Positions 17,253 through 25,890 are shown, counted from the first letter of the stretch. The stretch is 33,270 nt of DNA from Acholeplasmatales bacterium (GCA_016282815.1 JAEELU010000107.1:1-33270); one strand, 5' to 3'. A program made the numbers and translations. Notes: a model not told the origin generated them from the sequence alone.

Positions 17253-18026
17253 ATGAATGGATTTATGGTACTTTGTTTATTTATACCTTTGATTGGTACT
17301 GGACTTGGTAGTGCTATGGTATTTTTCTTAAAAAGAAATATTAATCCTAAATTACAAAAGGTATTATTAGGCTTCGCATCTGGTGTTATGATAGCTGCCT
17401 CAATTTGGAGCTTACTACAGCCAGCGATTGAAACATATCAGGATGGTAGCTATTTAAAATGGCTAATTCCAGCACTTGGTTTTTTGGTTGGTATGGCATT
17501 CTTATATCTTTTAGATATAGTTATCCCTCATATACATATCGATAAGCAAGAAGAGGGTATTAAGAATAATAAGCTAAGTAATAAGTTTAAGATGATGCTT
17601 GCAGTAACATTACATAATATACCTGAGGGATTGGCAGTTGGTGTTATTATTGCAGGATGTATCAATAACACAATATCAAATGAAGCTATGCTTGCATTAG
17701 CTATTGGTATTGCAATTCAAAATTTCCCAGAGGGTGCAATTATTTCTATGCCACTTATGGAGGAGGGCTTATCCAAATTTAAAGCATTCCTTTATGGGTT
17801 CTTATCTGGTGTTGTAGAGCCTATCGCATCATTACTAGCAATATTGTTAACTTATTTTATTTCTGCAATATTACCATTTACACTTGCATTCGCGGCTGGA
17901 GCGATGATATATGTAGTAGTAGAGGAATTGATTCCTGAGGCTAATGAGGGTAAGCATTCAAATTTAGCAACAATCGGTCTAGCAGTTGGCTTTGTGTTAA
18001 TGATGGTATTAGATATAGCATTATAG
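17253..18026 (+). CDS. ZIP family divalent metal transporter
   Basis: Predicted to move Zn, Mn, Fe or similar divalent cations into the cytoplasm. The 257-residue protein has about eight hydrophobic helices. The two metal-path motifs are present: HNIPEG (121-126) in the fourth helix and QNFPEG (156-161) in the fifth, plus EELIPEA (224-230) near the end. The loop between helices 3 and 4 holds HIHID (93-97), a short His-containing loop like those in ZIP proteins. The start follows GAAGGGA at about 17240-17246. The promoter carries two palindromic operator-like sites, suggesting metal-dependent repression. The closest named family members are ZupT/GufA-type; substrate preference cannot be read from sequence. 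Confidence 0.93.
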   Translation: MNGFMVLCLFIPLIGTGLGSAMVFFLKRNINPKLQKVLLGFASGVMIAASIWSLLQPAIETYQDGSYLKWLIPALGFLVGMAFLYLLDIVIPHIHIDKQEEGIKNNKLSNKFKMMLAVTLHNIPEGLAVGVIIAGCINNTISNEAMLALAIGIAIQNFPEGAIISMPLMEEGLSKFKAFLYGFLSGVVEPIASLLAILLTYFISAILPFTLAFAAGAMIYVVVEELIPEANEGKHSNLATIGLAVGFVLMMVLDIAL

Positions 18027-18036
18027 GAGGAGTATT

Positions 18037-18255
18037 ATGTTTAAGTATGTATTAGGAATTAAAGGTATGAAGTGTAGTATGTGTGAAGCACATATAAATG
18101 ATGTAATAAGAAAGGAATTAGATGTAAAAAAGGTTAAATCTAATCATAAAAAGAATATTACATCATTTATATCAAATGATTTAATTGATGAATCAAAAAT
18201 AAAAAGTATAATTGATTCTACAGGCTATGAGCTTGTAAGTATCGATATTAACTAA
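18037..18255 (+). CDS. Small HMA-type heavy-metal-binding protein
   Basis: A 72-residue cytosolic protein with the HMA fold pattern and the metal motif GMKCSMCEAH (C14 and C17). Proteins of this kind bind Cu(I), Zn or similar ions and hand them to transporters or regulators. The AGGAGG box overlaps the ZIP stop codon, and the gap to ZIP is only 10 bases, so the two are one transcript. The pairing with a ZIP importer suggests it buffers or passes on the imported metal (inference). It is complete at normal HMA length and is followed by a terminator. Confidence 0.88.
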   Translation: MFKYVLGIKGMKCSMCEAHINDVIRKELDVKKVKSNHKKNITSFISNDLIDESKIKSIIDSTGYELVSIDIN

Positions 18256-18263
18256 AATAAACT

Positions 18264-18300
18264 AGGAATTGGAGTATTTAAATACCTCAATTCCTTTTCT
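18264..18300 (+). terminator. Rho-independent terminator after the ZIP-HMA operon
   Basis: Arms AGGAATTG and CAATTCCT (18264 to 18295) enclose a second inner stem GTATTT/AAATAC with a two-by-two mismatch between them, followed by TTTTCTTTT. It lies immediately upstream of the dxs promoter. Confidence 0.75.
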
Positions 18301-18304
18301 TTTA

Positions 18305-18333
18305 TTGAAAGATGGAATATTATAAAGTATAAT
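18305..18333 (+). promoter_or_regulatory. Promoter of dxs
   Basis: TTGAAA (18305-18310), a 17-base spacer and TATAAT (18328-18333). The expected start is near 18340, leaving a leader of about 20 bases with GGTGA (18351-18355) before the GTG start codon. Confidence 0.75.
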
Positions 18334-18359
18334 ATTTTTATGAAAAATGTGGTGATATT

Positions 18360-20198
18360 GTGATTGATTTATACTCTATCAAGGATCCATCATTTATAAA
18401 AGACCTATCAATAAAGGAGCTTAAGGAGCTAGCTAAGGAAATTAGAATCTTCTTAATTGAAAATATATCTAAAACTGGTGGTCATTTAAGTAGTAACTTA
18501 GGTGTTGTAGAAATAACAATAGCTATGTATTACGTATTTGACCCTGAAAAGGATAAATTCCTATTTGATGTTGGTCATCAGTCATATGTACATAAGATTC
18601 TTACAGGAAGAGCTAAGGATTTTACTACATTAAGACAATATGGTGGTCTAAGTGGATATATTAATAAAAGTGAATCAAAATATGACGTATGGGAATCAGG
18701 ACATTCTTCAACATCAATCTCAGCTATGAGTGGTATCCTAAAATCTGATAACAGTAATTTAAGGGTTGTATCACTAATAGGTGATAGCTCAATAATGAAT
18801 GGTGTTGCGTTAGAGGGACTAAATTATTTAGGTCAAACTAATGATAAAAGAGCTATCATTATTTTAAATGATAATAAAATGGGAATTTCAAAGTCTGTTG
18901 GTGCCCTATCACACGCATTTAATAAGCTAAGAGGTACTGCCTTAAATAGAGGTATAAAAAAGGTATTAACCACAATATTACCAAAAAGAATTGTTCATAC
19001 CTTCCACCAATTTAAGCGTGGTATAAAAGGCTTCTTCCAGCAGGATAATATATTTGAGGATATGGGCTTTGATTATTATGGACCATATGATGGACATGAT
19101 ATCAAAAGCTTAATTAAGCTTTTAAAGAGAATAAAGGAGGCTAAAAGCCCTGTAGTATTACACCTACAAACAATTAAGGGTAAGGGCTATAAGCCAAGTG
19201 AAGAGGACAAGAAAGGTAATTTCCATGGTGTTCCTCCATTTGATATTGAAACAGGAAAGCCACTTAATAAGAATGAAAATAAGATTTCTTATTCTAGAAT
19301 GGTTGGTAATTTCCTAATTGAAAAAAGAAAGAATACAGACTTTACTGTTATAACTCCAGCTATGAAGGAGGGTGCTAAGCTTGACGGCTTTGCGGAATTA
19401 TACCCTAATGATTTCATAGATGTAGGTATTGCAGAGGAGCACGCTGCCGTAATGAGTGCAGGTATTGCCCTATCAAATAAGAATGTAGTATTAATTATGT
19501 ATTCTACATTTGCTCAAAGAGCATATGATGAATTGTTAAATGATATCGCAAGACAAAATTTACATGTTATAGTTGGCATCGATAGAGCAGGCTTAGTCGG
19601 TGAGGATGGAACTACCCATCATGGCCTATATGATATCAGCATGTTTAATTCTATGCCTAATTTCTATTTAGCAATGCCAAAGGATGAGCAGGAGCTAATT
19701 GGAATATTTAATTATGCATTCACAATTAAAAATCCTATCGCGATCCGTTATCCTAGATGTAGTGATGATATAGCTAGCGTTGATTATTCATATACAGTAG
19801 ATAATAGCTGGGATATGCTAAGAGACGGAGAGAACATAGTAATTATTGCCTACGGAGCTAAATTAAAATATTTAGAAAAATACATCAAGGAATCTAATAA
19901 GAATATTGGATTATGTAATGCAAGATTTATAAGACCTATGGATACTAATATGCTTGATAATTTATTTAATAAATATAAGCATATAATAGTAGTAGAAACT
20001 GTAATACAATCAGGCTCATTATATGAGAAGATACTAGATTATAAGGAATCTAAGCAGTATAAATCTAGAGTATATAAGCATTTATTTAATGATGATTCAA
20101 TTATTCCACACGGAAGCTTAAATGATTTATATAATCATTATGGCTTTGGTGTAGATGATTTCAATAATGTTATAAAAGAGGTGGAAAATAATGATTAG
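18360..20198 (+). CDS. dxs: 1-deoxy-D-xylulose-5-phosphate synthase
   Basis: Condenses pyruvate and glyceraldehyde 3-phosphate to DXP, the entry to the MEP isoprenoid pathway and to thiamine and pyridoxal precursors; needs ThDP. Its 612 residues match family length. Diagnostic blocks: GGHLSSNLGVVE (40-51), FDVGHQSYVHKILTGR (69-84), the ThDP/Mg site GDSSIMNG...NDN (141-148, 170-172), GPYDGHD (241-247), KGKGYKPSEED (273-283) and DVGIAEEHA (354-362, catalytic E359). The ThDP motif reads GDS where GDG is usual (see findings). The start is GTG 18360 after GGTGA; the ATG at 18340 meets a stop in its own frame and no other in-frame start is available. The last 8 bases overlap the GNAT gene. No other MEP gene is in the window. 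Confidence 0.92.
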   Translation: MIDLYSIKDPSFIKDLSIKELKELAKEIRIFLIENISKTGGHLSSNLGVVEITIAMYYVFDPEKDKFLFDVGHQSYVHKILTGRAKDFTTLRQYGGLSGYINKSESKYDVWESGHSSTSISAMSGILKSDNSNLRVVSLIGDSSIMNGVALEGLNYLGQTNDKRAIIILNDNKMGISKSVGALSHAFNKLRGTALNRGIKKVLTTILPKRIVHTFHQFKRGIKGFFQQDNIFEDMGFDYYGPYDGHDIKSLIKLLKRIKEAKSPVVLHLQTIKGKGYKPSEEDKKGNFHGVPPFDIETGKPLNKNENKISYSRMVGNFLIEKRKNTDFTVITPAMKEGAKLDGFAELYPNDFIDVGIAEEHAAVMSAGIALSNKNVVLIMYSTFAQRAYDELLNDIARQNLHVIVGIDRAGLVGEDGTTHHGLYDISMFNSMPNFYLAMPKDEQELIGIFNYAFTIKNPIAIRYPRCSDDIASVDYSYTVDNSWDMLRDGENIVIIAYGAKLKYLEKYIKESNKNIGLCNARFIRPMDTNMLDNLFNKYKHIIVVETVIQSGSLYEKILDYKESKQYKSRVYKHLFNDDSIIPHGSLNDLYNHYGFGVDDFNNVIKEVENND

Positions 20199-20703
20199 GA
20201 AAGCAACTCTTTTAGATATTAAGGAAATAATGGAATGTGTTGAGGATGCGAGATTCTATCTTAAGCAATCAGGCTCTAAGCAATGGAATGGTGATGATGG
20301 ATATCCATCTAAGGATGATCTTTTAAAGGATATCATCAATGGGATATGCTACGTATATATCATGGATGATAGAGTAGTAGGTGTCTGTGCATATGATGGT
20401 ATAGAACCAGAATATGATGATATATTTGGAAATTGGATAACTGATACTAATGATTATATTACTATACATAGAATCTGTACAAAGGAAGAATATAGGGGTA
20501 GAGGTGTCGCTAAGAATCTAATGATTTACGCAGAAGGCTATGCTAAATCAATAAATAAGAAATCAATTAGAATTGATACACACCCTAAAAACCTTGCCGT
20601 TCAGCATATAGCTTTAAAGCTTGGATATACTCTATGTGGCTATGTAATGTATCATAGAATTAAGGATGAACCTAAAAGATTAATATACGAAAAAATAGTA
20701 TAA
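20191..20703 (+). CDS. GNAT family N-acetyltransferase
   Basis: A 170-residue protein with the acetyl-CoA-binding motif A of GNAT enzymes: IHRICTKEEYRGRGVAKNLM, containing the R-G-R-G-V-A pyrophosphate loop. The following block IRIDTHPKNLAVQHIALKLG is the usual motif B. It starts with MIRKATLLDI, the common RimI/YjcF-like opening. The substrate cannot be inferred. It overlaps the end of dxs by 8 bases and has its SD (GAGGTGG) inside dxs, so it is translationally coupled. A hairpin follows directly after the stop codon. Confidence 0.88.
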   Translation: MIRKATLLDIKEIMECVEDARFYLKQSGSKQWNGDDGYPSKDDLLKDIINGICYVYIMDDRVVGVCAYDGIEPEYDDIFGNWITDTNDYITIHRICTKEEYRGRGVAKNLMIYAEGYAKSINKKSIRIDTHPKNLAVQHIALKLGYTLCGYVMYHRIKDEPKRLIYEKIV

Positions 20704-20737
20704 AAATGATAAGTAGTAGAATTTATCATTTTTATTT
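20702..20737 (+). terminator. Stem-loop after the GNAT gene, probable terminator
   Basis: A perfect 11-bp inverted repeat (AAAAATGATAA / TTATCATTTTT, 20702-20712 and 20723-20733) has a 10-base loop and is followed by ATTTTT. The stem is AT-rich, so termination may be partial. I see no clear promoter in the 48 bases before the next gene, which may therefore depend on read-through. Confidence 0.65.
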
Positions 20738-20751
20738 TTAAGGAGAAAAAC

Positions 20752-21348
20752 ATGAAAAAGATAATTTATATACATGGTCTTGGTGGAGCAAAAGAAACAT
20801 CTCATACATATTCAACAATTAAAAAAAATATGAAAGATGTTAATGTATTATCACCAGAGGTACCTCATAATCCATTAAAGGCTCTAAAGTGGATAGATGA
20901 ATATTTAAATGAAGAAAAACCAGATTTAGTTATTGGTATGTCTATGGGTGGTTTTGTTACTTTATGTAATAATAAAAATATAAATACATTAGTTATTAAT
21001 CCTGCAATGAATGGATATGAGGATATTATTAATGCCTTTGGAATGAATTATAAAGGAGAATTCGATCCTGGAAGAAGTGACGGGAAGAAAGAATTTATAT
21101 TAGACAAAGAATATTATAATGACTTAAAAATAGCAACAAAAAAATATAATGATTTAATTGAAAATAATAAAATAAATATTAAGAACATTAGGGGAGTATT
21201 TTCCAAAAATGATGAATATTTTCATCATAAGATAGACTATGAAAGGCTTTATAATGATAAATGTGTGTTAATAGATGATATGCATAGCTTAAATGATGAT
21301 TCTATTATTAAATATGTTATTCCTTACATTAATGAATTATTGAAATAG
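20752..21348 (+). CDS. Small alpha/beta hydrolase, YqiA-like esterase
   Basis: A 198-residue single-domain hydrolase. It opens with MKKIIYIHGLGG (oxyanion-loop HG motif). The nucleophile elbow is GMSMGG (S64), the acid is likely D154 in FSKNDEYFHH, and the catalytic His is H178 in DDMHSLNDDS. Size and motif order resemble the YqiA/UPF0227 family of small esterases, which act on acyl esters or thioesters; the real substrate is unknown. There is no signal peptide, so it is cytosolic. AAGGAG at 20740-20745 sets the start. The gene is 12 bases upstream of the hexapeptide transferase gene and probably co-transcribed with it. Confidence 0.82.
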   Translation: MKKIIYIHGLGGAKETSHTYSTIKKNMKDVNVLSPEVPHNPLKALKWIDEYLNEEKPDLVIGMSMGGFVTLCNNKNINTLVINPAMNGYEDIINAFGMNYKGEFDPGRSDGKKEFILDKEYYNDLKIATKKYNDLIENNKINIKNIRGVFSKNDEYFHHKIDYERLYNDKCVLIDDMHSLNDDSIIKYVIPYINELLK

Positions 21349-21360
21349 GAGCCTAAATAT

Positions 21361-21939
21361 ATGATAAAAACAAAGGAAGATTTAAAATTCTATATGGAAC
21401 AGGATAGGCTTAATTTACATCAAACTAGGCTTAAGCCTAAATGGAATGATGAGGTATGGAAATATGAAATTATTCTTCGTAAGCATGAATATTATCATAA
21501 CAAGGATAAAAAGGGCTTAATAGGAAGAATATTATTAAGGCATTATTCTCGTAAGCATCATAAATGGAGTATGAAATATACAACTAGTGTACCAATTAAT
21601 GTATGTGGTCCTGGCTTATCTATCGGTCATTTTGGAGCCTTATATATTAATAGTAAGGCTAAAATCGGTGCTAATTTCAGAGTTCAATCTGGTGTTACAG
21701 TTGGTGGCTCATCAACTACTCCAAATGAATTCCCAGTTATTGGAGATAATGTTTATGTAGGAACTGGTGCTAAAATATTAGGTGGAGTAAAAATCGCAAA
21801 TAATGTTGCTATAGGTGCAAACGCAGTAGTAGTAAAGGATATATTAGAGCCTAAAACTACACATGCTGGAGTACCTGCAAAAAAGATAAGTGATCATACA
21901 TCAGAATTTTATATAGATAAAAGGGTTTATAGAGAATGA
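21361..21939 (+). CDS. Serine O-acetyltransferase-like hexapeptide-repeat acyltransferase
   Basis: A 192-residue cytosolic protein with a helical N-terminal part (1-75) and a left-handed beta-helix (about 78-175). Motifs resemble the CysE C-terminal domain: PGLSIGHFGALYIN with a candidate catalytic His H90, VIGDNVYVGTGAKILGGVKI (126-145) and AIGANAVVVKD (150-160), ending in HAGVPAKKI. True CysE makes O-acetylserine for cysteine synthesis, but the N-terminal region is shorter than in classical CysE and similar proteins acetylate surface sugars, so the substrate is open. AGGAG near 21347 sets the start. It overlaps the HAD gene by ATGA (4 bases). Confidence 0.82.
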   Translation: MIKTKEDLKFYMEQDRLNLHQTRLKPKWNDEVWKYEIILRKHEYYHNKDKKGLIGRILLRHYSRKHHKWSMKYTTSVPINVCGPGLSIGHFGALYINSKAKIGANFRVQSGVTVGGSSTTPNEFPVIGDNVYVGTGAKILGGVKIANNVAIGANAVVVKDILEPKTTHAGVPAKKISDHTSEFYIDKRVYRE

Positions 21940-22580
21940 AGGCAGTAATATTTGATATGGATGGTGTTATTTTTGATACTGAAAATGTATGGAAGAGAGC
22001 ACTAGAAATTGCAAGCAAAAAATTTAATTTAGATTTAGATGATGAATATAGAATATCTGTATGTGGTAAAAATGAGGATCTAATAAGAAAAGAGCTAAGA
22101 GAAAGATTTCCTGATTTAGATATAAATTCATATAGAGATTATATTCATAAGCTAGTAAATGATAGTATCTATAATGGTGAATATGATGTTAAGCCATACT
22201 TTTTAGATTTAGTAGCTTATCTAAAGAAAAATAATTATAAAATTGCTTTAGCAACATCATCATCTAAGACTAAGGCAGAAATTACATTTAAAAACAAAAA
22301 TATAGATATAAATATTTTTGATACAGCAGTCTTTGGAGATGATGTAGGTAAGCTTGGTAAACCTAATCCATTTATATTTAATCTAGCGGCCAAAAGATTA
22401 AATATAACTAATGAGGAATGCTACGTAATCGAGGATTCAATAAATGGCTTAATGGCGGCCGTAAATGGAAATTTCACACCTATTATGGTTATAGATTTAA
22501 CACCTCCAAATGATTATATTAGAGAAAATGTTAAATATATTTTTAATAGTCTAAATGATGTTAAAAATCTAATAAAATAA
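21936..22580 (+). CDS. HAD superfamily phosphatase/phosphomutase (beta-PGM-like)
   Basis: A 214-residue HAD subfamily IA protein. Motif I is FDMDGVIFDT (6-15), with nucleophile D7 and acid D9. Motif II is the ATSSS stretch near 104-108, motif III the Lys in KLGKPNP, and motif IV is VIEDSINGLMAA. A helical cap domain lies between motifs I and II, as in beta-phosphoglucomutases and sugar or nucleotide phosphatases. The substrate cannot be deduced. The start codon overlaps the stop of the preceding acyltransferase (ATGA), so the two are translationally coupled; the gene is followed by a terminator. Confidence 0.88.
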   Translation: MKAVIFDMDGVIFDTENVWKRALEIASKKFNLDLDDEYRISVCGKNEDLIRKELRERFPDLDINSYRDYIHKLVNDSIYNGEYDVKPYFLDLVAYLKKNNYKIALATSSSKTKAEITFKNKNIDINIFDTAVFGDDVGKLGKPNPFIFNLAAKRLNITNEECYVIEDSINGLMAAVNGNFTPIMVIDLTPPNDYIRENVKYIFNSLNDVKNLIK

Positions 22581-22581
22581 T

Positions 22582-22620
22582 AAAATTCCACGTATAATTT
22601 TTCGTGGATTTTTATTTTGT
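22582..22620 (+). terminator. Rho-independent terminator after the HAD gene
   Basis: TTCCACG (22586-22592) pairs with CGTGGA (22603-22608), extended by A-T pairs around one T-T mismatch. A T-rich tail (TTTTTATTTTG) follows. It separates the HAD unit from the glyS operon. Confidence 0.7.
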
Positions 22621-22652
22621 TTAATAAGTATAAAAAAATGCTCGGTTTTTAC

Positions 22653-22681
22653 TTGTCTTTTTTGACTTATTATTATATAAT
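22653..22681 (+). promoter_or_regulatory. Probable promoter of the glyS-dnaG-rpoD operon
   Basis: TTGTCT (22653-22658), a 17-base spacer and a perfect TATAAT (22676-22681). An overlapping alternative is TTGACT (22662-22667), a 16-base spacer and TAAAAT (22684-22689). Either gives a very short leader before the ATG at 22716. Confidence 0.6.
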
Positions 22682-22686
22682 AATAA

Positions 22687-22704
22687 AATCGAGGGTTCTC
22701 GATT
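22687..22704 (+). promoter_or_regulatory. 5' leader hairpin directly before the glyS ribosome binding site
   Basis: A perfect 7-bp stem AATCGAG / CTCGATT with loop GGTT sits at the predicted 5' end of the mRNA and abuts the SD sequence GGAGGG (22705-22710). It may protect the 5' end of the transcript or influence ribosome access. It is far too small to be a T-box. Confidence 0.4.
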
Positions 22705-22715
22705 GGAGGGATATT

Positions 22716-24095
22716 ATGCAGAAGATAACATTAGAAGGTTTAGTAGGATTTTTAAAGGAGCAGGGCTTTGTATTTCAGGGCTCAGAAATCTATGGTGGAC
22801 TTGCCAATGCATGGGATTATGGTCCTTTAGGAGTAGAATTAAAAAATAACATAAAAAAAGAATGGTGGAAGAAGTTTGTTCAACAAAATAAGTACAATGT
22901 TGGACTAGACGCTGCTATATTAATGAATAAAGAGGTATGGGTTGCCTCTGGTCATATTGGTTCATTCAGTGATCCACTTGTTGACTGTAAGAAGTGTCAT
23001 TCTAGATTTAGAGCTGATAAGCTAATTGAGGATTTTACTCATGGTGCTAAAACAGGAGACGGTATGTCAAATGAGGAATTAACAAAATTCTTAAATGACA
23101 ACAAGATTGTATGTCCTACATGTGGAGCTTTAGATTATACAGATATTAGACAATTCAATTTAATGTTTAAGACTCATATGGGAGTTATTGAGGATGCAAA
23201 GGCTGAGGTTTATTTAAGACCTGAAACAGCACAGGGTATTTTCGTTAACTTCAAGAATGTACAAAGAACAACAAGAAAGAAGCTTCCATTTGGTATTGGT
23301 CAAATCGGTAAGAGCTTTAGAAATGAAATTACTCCAGGTAACTTCATATTTAGAACAAGAGAATTTGAGCAAATGGAGCTAGAATTCTTCTGTAAGCCTG
23401 GTACTGAGCTTGAGTGGTTTGATTACTGGAGAAGCTATTGTATGAAGTTCTTAGTTTCAATCGGTGTTGATGAGAAGAAGCTAAGATTTAGAGATCATGA
23501 TAAGAAGGAATTATCTTTCTATTCAAATGCAACAACTGATATCGAATTTGAATTCCCTTGGGGATTTGGTGAATTATGGGGTATCGCCTCAAGAACTAAT
23601 TATGATTTAAATGCTCACCAAAATCATTCAAAGGAAAACCTTGAATATCTTGACCCAGAGGATAATACAAAATATTTACCATATGTTGTAGAACCATCTG
23701 TAGGTGTTGAAAGAATGTTACTTTCAGTATTATTCAGTGCATATGATGAGGAAACTGATGATAAGGGACAAATTAGAACTGTTCTACGCTTATCACCAAA
23801 GCTTGCACCATACAAGGCTGCAATTCTACCTTTAATCAAGAAGAATCATGCTGAGCGTGCAAATGAAATATTTGATGAGCTATCTAAGTATTTCACAGTA
23901 ACATATGATGAAACTGCGAATATCGGTAAGAGATATCGTAGAGAGGATGCTATCGGTACTCCATACTGTATCACAGTTGATGATGAAACATTAAACAACA
24001 ACACAGTTACTGTAAGAGATAGAGATACTATGGCTCAGGATGTAGTTAAGGTAGAGGATTTAGTAAATTATCTAAACAATAAAATAAATTTATAA
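22716..24095 (+). CDS. glyS: Glycyl-tRNA synthetase, single-chain dimeric type
   Basis: Charges tRNA-Gly. The 459-residue class II synthetase is of the homodimeric GlyQS type found in many Firmicutes, archaea and eukaryotes, not the alpha2beta2 type. It shows the N-terminal block GSEIYGGLANAWDYGPLG, zinc-ligand candidates C91/C94 (DCKKC) and C133/C136 (VCPTC), a motif 2 region with FRNEITPGNFIFRTREFEQ, and motif 3 EPSVGVERMLLSVL. The C-terminal anticodon-binding domain follows (from about LAPYKAAILPL). The ATG at 22716 is chosen because GGAGGG lies at 22705-22710 and because residues encoded further upstream (from 22617) are hydrophobic and unlike the family. It is the first gene of the operon with dnaG and rpoD. 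Confidence 0.96.
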   Translation: MQKITLEGLVGFLKEQGFVFQGSEIYGGLANAWDYGPLGVELKNNIKKEWWKKFVQQNKYNVGLDAAILMNKEVWVASGHIGSFSDPLVDCKKCHSRFRADKLIEDFTHGAKTGDGMSNEELTKFLNDNKIVCPTCGALDYTDIRQFNLMFKTHMGVIEDAKAEVYLRPETAQGIFVNFKNVQRTTRKKLPFGIGQIGKSFRNEITPGNFIFRTREFEQMELEFFCKPGTELEWFDYWRSYCMKFLVSIGVDEKKLRFRDHDKKELSFYSNATTDIEFEFPWGFGELWGIASRTNYDLNAHQNHSKENLEYLDPEDNTKYLPYVVEPSVGVERMLLSVLFSAYDEETDDKGQIRTVLRLSPKLAPYKAAILPLIKKNHAERANEIFDELSKYFTVTYDETANIGKRYRREDAIGTPYCITVDDETLNNNTVTVRDRDTMAQDVVKVEDLVNYLNNKINL

Positions 24096-24110
24096 TTGGA
24101 GGAATGTATT

Positions 24111-25880
24111 TTGACACAAGATGAAATAAATAATCTAAATGAACAAACCGATATTGTTTCACTTGTTTCAAAGTACGTAAAGCTTGAAAAGCAAGGAAAA
24201 AACTATAAAGGTTTATGTCCATTCCATAATGAGAAGACAGGCTCATTTATTGTTTCTCCAGATAAAAATATATTTACCTGCTTCGGTTGCCACAAATCTG
24301 GTAATCCGCTTAAATTCATAGAGCTAATCGAAAATGTAGAATTTCCTGATGCTCTAAAAATGCTATGTGATTTTAATGGAGTTAAATACGAAGGTAGAAA
24401 GACACAAGAAAATCCAAATTCAAAATATTACAAAATAATGGATACGGCTAAGAGCTTTTACAATAAATTTCTTTTAAATGATAAAAGCGCTGATAAAGCC
24501 CTCGAATATTTAAAATCTCGTGGAATCACAGATGATATAATAAATGATTTTGAAATTGGTTTATCACCAAATTCATATGATGTATTATATCAGGTATTAA
24601 ATGATATGAATTATAACGAGCTTGATTCATCCGATATCGGATTGATAAGCTCGAATGAAAAGGGTAAATATCATGATTTCTTCGTTAATAGAATTATGTT
24701 CCCAGTTAAGGATGATAGAGGAAATGTAGTAGCCTTTAGTGCTAGAAAGTTCTATAACGATGATCCAGCCCAGCCAAAGTATATAAATACTAAGGAAACT
24801 AGAATATATAGAAAAAATCAAATATTATTTAATTTAAATCTTGCAAAGCAGGAAATAAATAAAAAGCATAGAGTAATACTCCATGAGGGTCAAATGGATG
24901 TTATCGCAAGCTATAAATCAGGCTTAAAGGAAGCTGTGTGTAGTTTAGGATCAGCATTCGGAGATGATCAAGCAAAGCTTTTAGCTAAATATACCAAAAG
25001 TGTAATAATCGCCTACGATGGTGATGATCCTGGTGTTAAATCAGCTATAAAGGCAATTGAAGTATTTAAAAGAAATGGCTTTGATGTTCATTTAGTTTTA
25101 TATCCAGATAATATGGACCCTGATGAGTTTGTATTAAAATATGGAAAAGAAAAATATGTTGAGTTTTTTGAAAATAATATCATCGATGAGGTTGAATATT
25201 TATTTAGAGTAACTATATTAAATAAGAACCTTGATGATAAAAATGTACTCAACAAGGTTAAATCTGACGTATTTAATCTAATTTCATCATTAAATAGTCC
25301 AATTTTAGAGGAAAAATATTTAAAAAGATTTAGTGATTATCTAAAGGCCTCATACGAGGCAGTATATGAGGATTACCAAAAGCAATCAAAAAACAATGGT
25401 AATCAAAAGGTAATAGTCAAGGAAGTAGATCCTACAAAGGATTTAAACAAGGAATGTGAGCTAAGGCTTATCTATTATGCAACTAAATCAAAAAAGCTAG
25501 CATTAGAAATTAATGAAAAAATTAATAATGATTTAGATGTATTTAGTGAGAGTAGCCTACATTTATGGTTTTCACTTCTATATAACTATTACGAGGAATA
25601 TGATGAATTTGATGAAAAATTATTTTTAAACCTAATACCTGAAAATGACTTTAATCAGTATAAGCACCTAAATTTAGTTTTAGGTAAATCACTTAATAAG
25701 ACATTTGATGAGGAAGACCTAAATAAATGCATAGAGAAGATTAAGGATATGAAGATAAGCTTAAGGAATAAGGTACTTCGAGATCGAATTCTAGCCTCAA
25801 GTGATGATACTGAGAGAAGCAGAAATATAGATGAGATGTTTAAAAATAAAAGAAATAGAGAAAAACGTGCACACAATTAG
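24111..25880 (+). CDS. dnaG: DNA primase
   Basis: Synthesises RNA primers for lagging-strand replication together with DnaB helicase. It is 589 residues from the TTG at 24111, supported by GGAGG at 24098-24102 eight bases upstream; the nearby ATG at 24104 is out of frame and stops at once. The N-terminal zinc-binding domain has CPFHNEKTGSF and FTCFGC (ligands C36, H39, C57, C60). The TOPRIM core has HEGQMDV (E259) and AYDGDDPG (D303, D305). The C-terminal DnaB-interacting part is more divergent and Lys/Asn-rich, as is common in AT-rich genomes. It lies between glyS and rpoD, the usual Firmicutes order; yqfL and ccpN, often found in between in Bacillus, are absent. Confidence 0.96.
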   Translation: MTQDEINNLNEQTDIVSLVSKYVKLEKQGKNYKGLCPFHNEKTGSFIVSPDKNIFTCFGCHKSGNPLKFIELIENVEFPDALKMLCDFNGVKYEGRKTQENPNSKYYKIMDTAKSFYNKFLLNDKSADKALEYLKSRGITDDIINDFEIGLSPNSYDVLYQVLNDMNYNELDSSDIGLISSNEKGKYHDFFVNRIMFPVKDDRGNVVAFSARKFYNDDPAQPKYINTKETRIYRKNQILFNLNLAKQEINKKHRVILHEGQMDVIASYKSGLKEAVCSLGSAFGDDQAKLLAKYTKSVIIAYDGDDPGVKSAIKAIEVFKRNGFDVHLVLYPDNMDPDEFVLKYGKEKYVEFFENNIIDEVEYLFRVTILNKNLDDKNVLNKVKSDVFNLISSLNSPILEEKYLKRFSDYLKASYEAVYEDYQKQSKNNGNQKVIVKEVDPTKDLNKECELRLIYYATKSKKLALEINEKINNDLDVFSESSLHLWFSLLYNYYEEYDEFDEKLFLNLIPENDFNQYKHLNLVLGKSLNKTFDEEDLNKCIEKIKDMKISLRNKVLRDRILASSDDTERSRNIDEMFKNKRNREKRAHN

Positions 25881-25890
25881 GAGGAAATGT

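Noticed and set aside
22617..22715. Upstream extension of the glyS frame by 33 codons
   Set aside because: The residues are hydrophobic and unlike the family, the stretch contains the promoter and leader hairpin, and the ATG at 22716 has a strong SD.
22581..22715. T-box riboswitch upstream of glyS
   Set aside because: The gap is only 135 bases, half of it terminator and promoter; no specifier stem, antiterminator bulge or T-box sequence is seen.
25831..25890. Earlier in-frame start for rpoD inside dnaG
   Set aside because: It lacks an SD, while the ATG at 25891 has AGGAGG six bases upstream and matches the usual sigma factor start.
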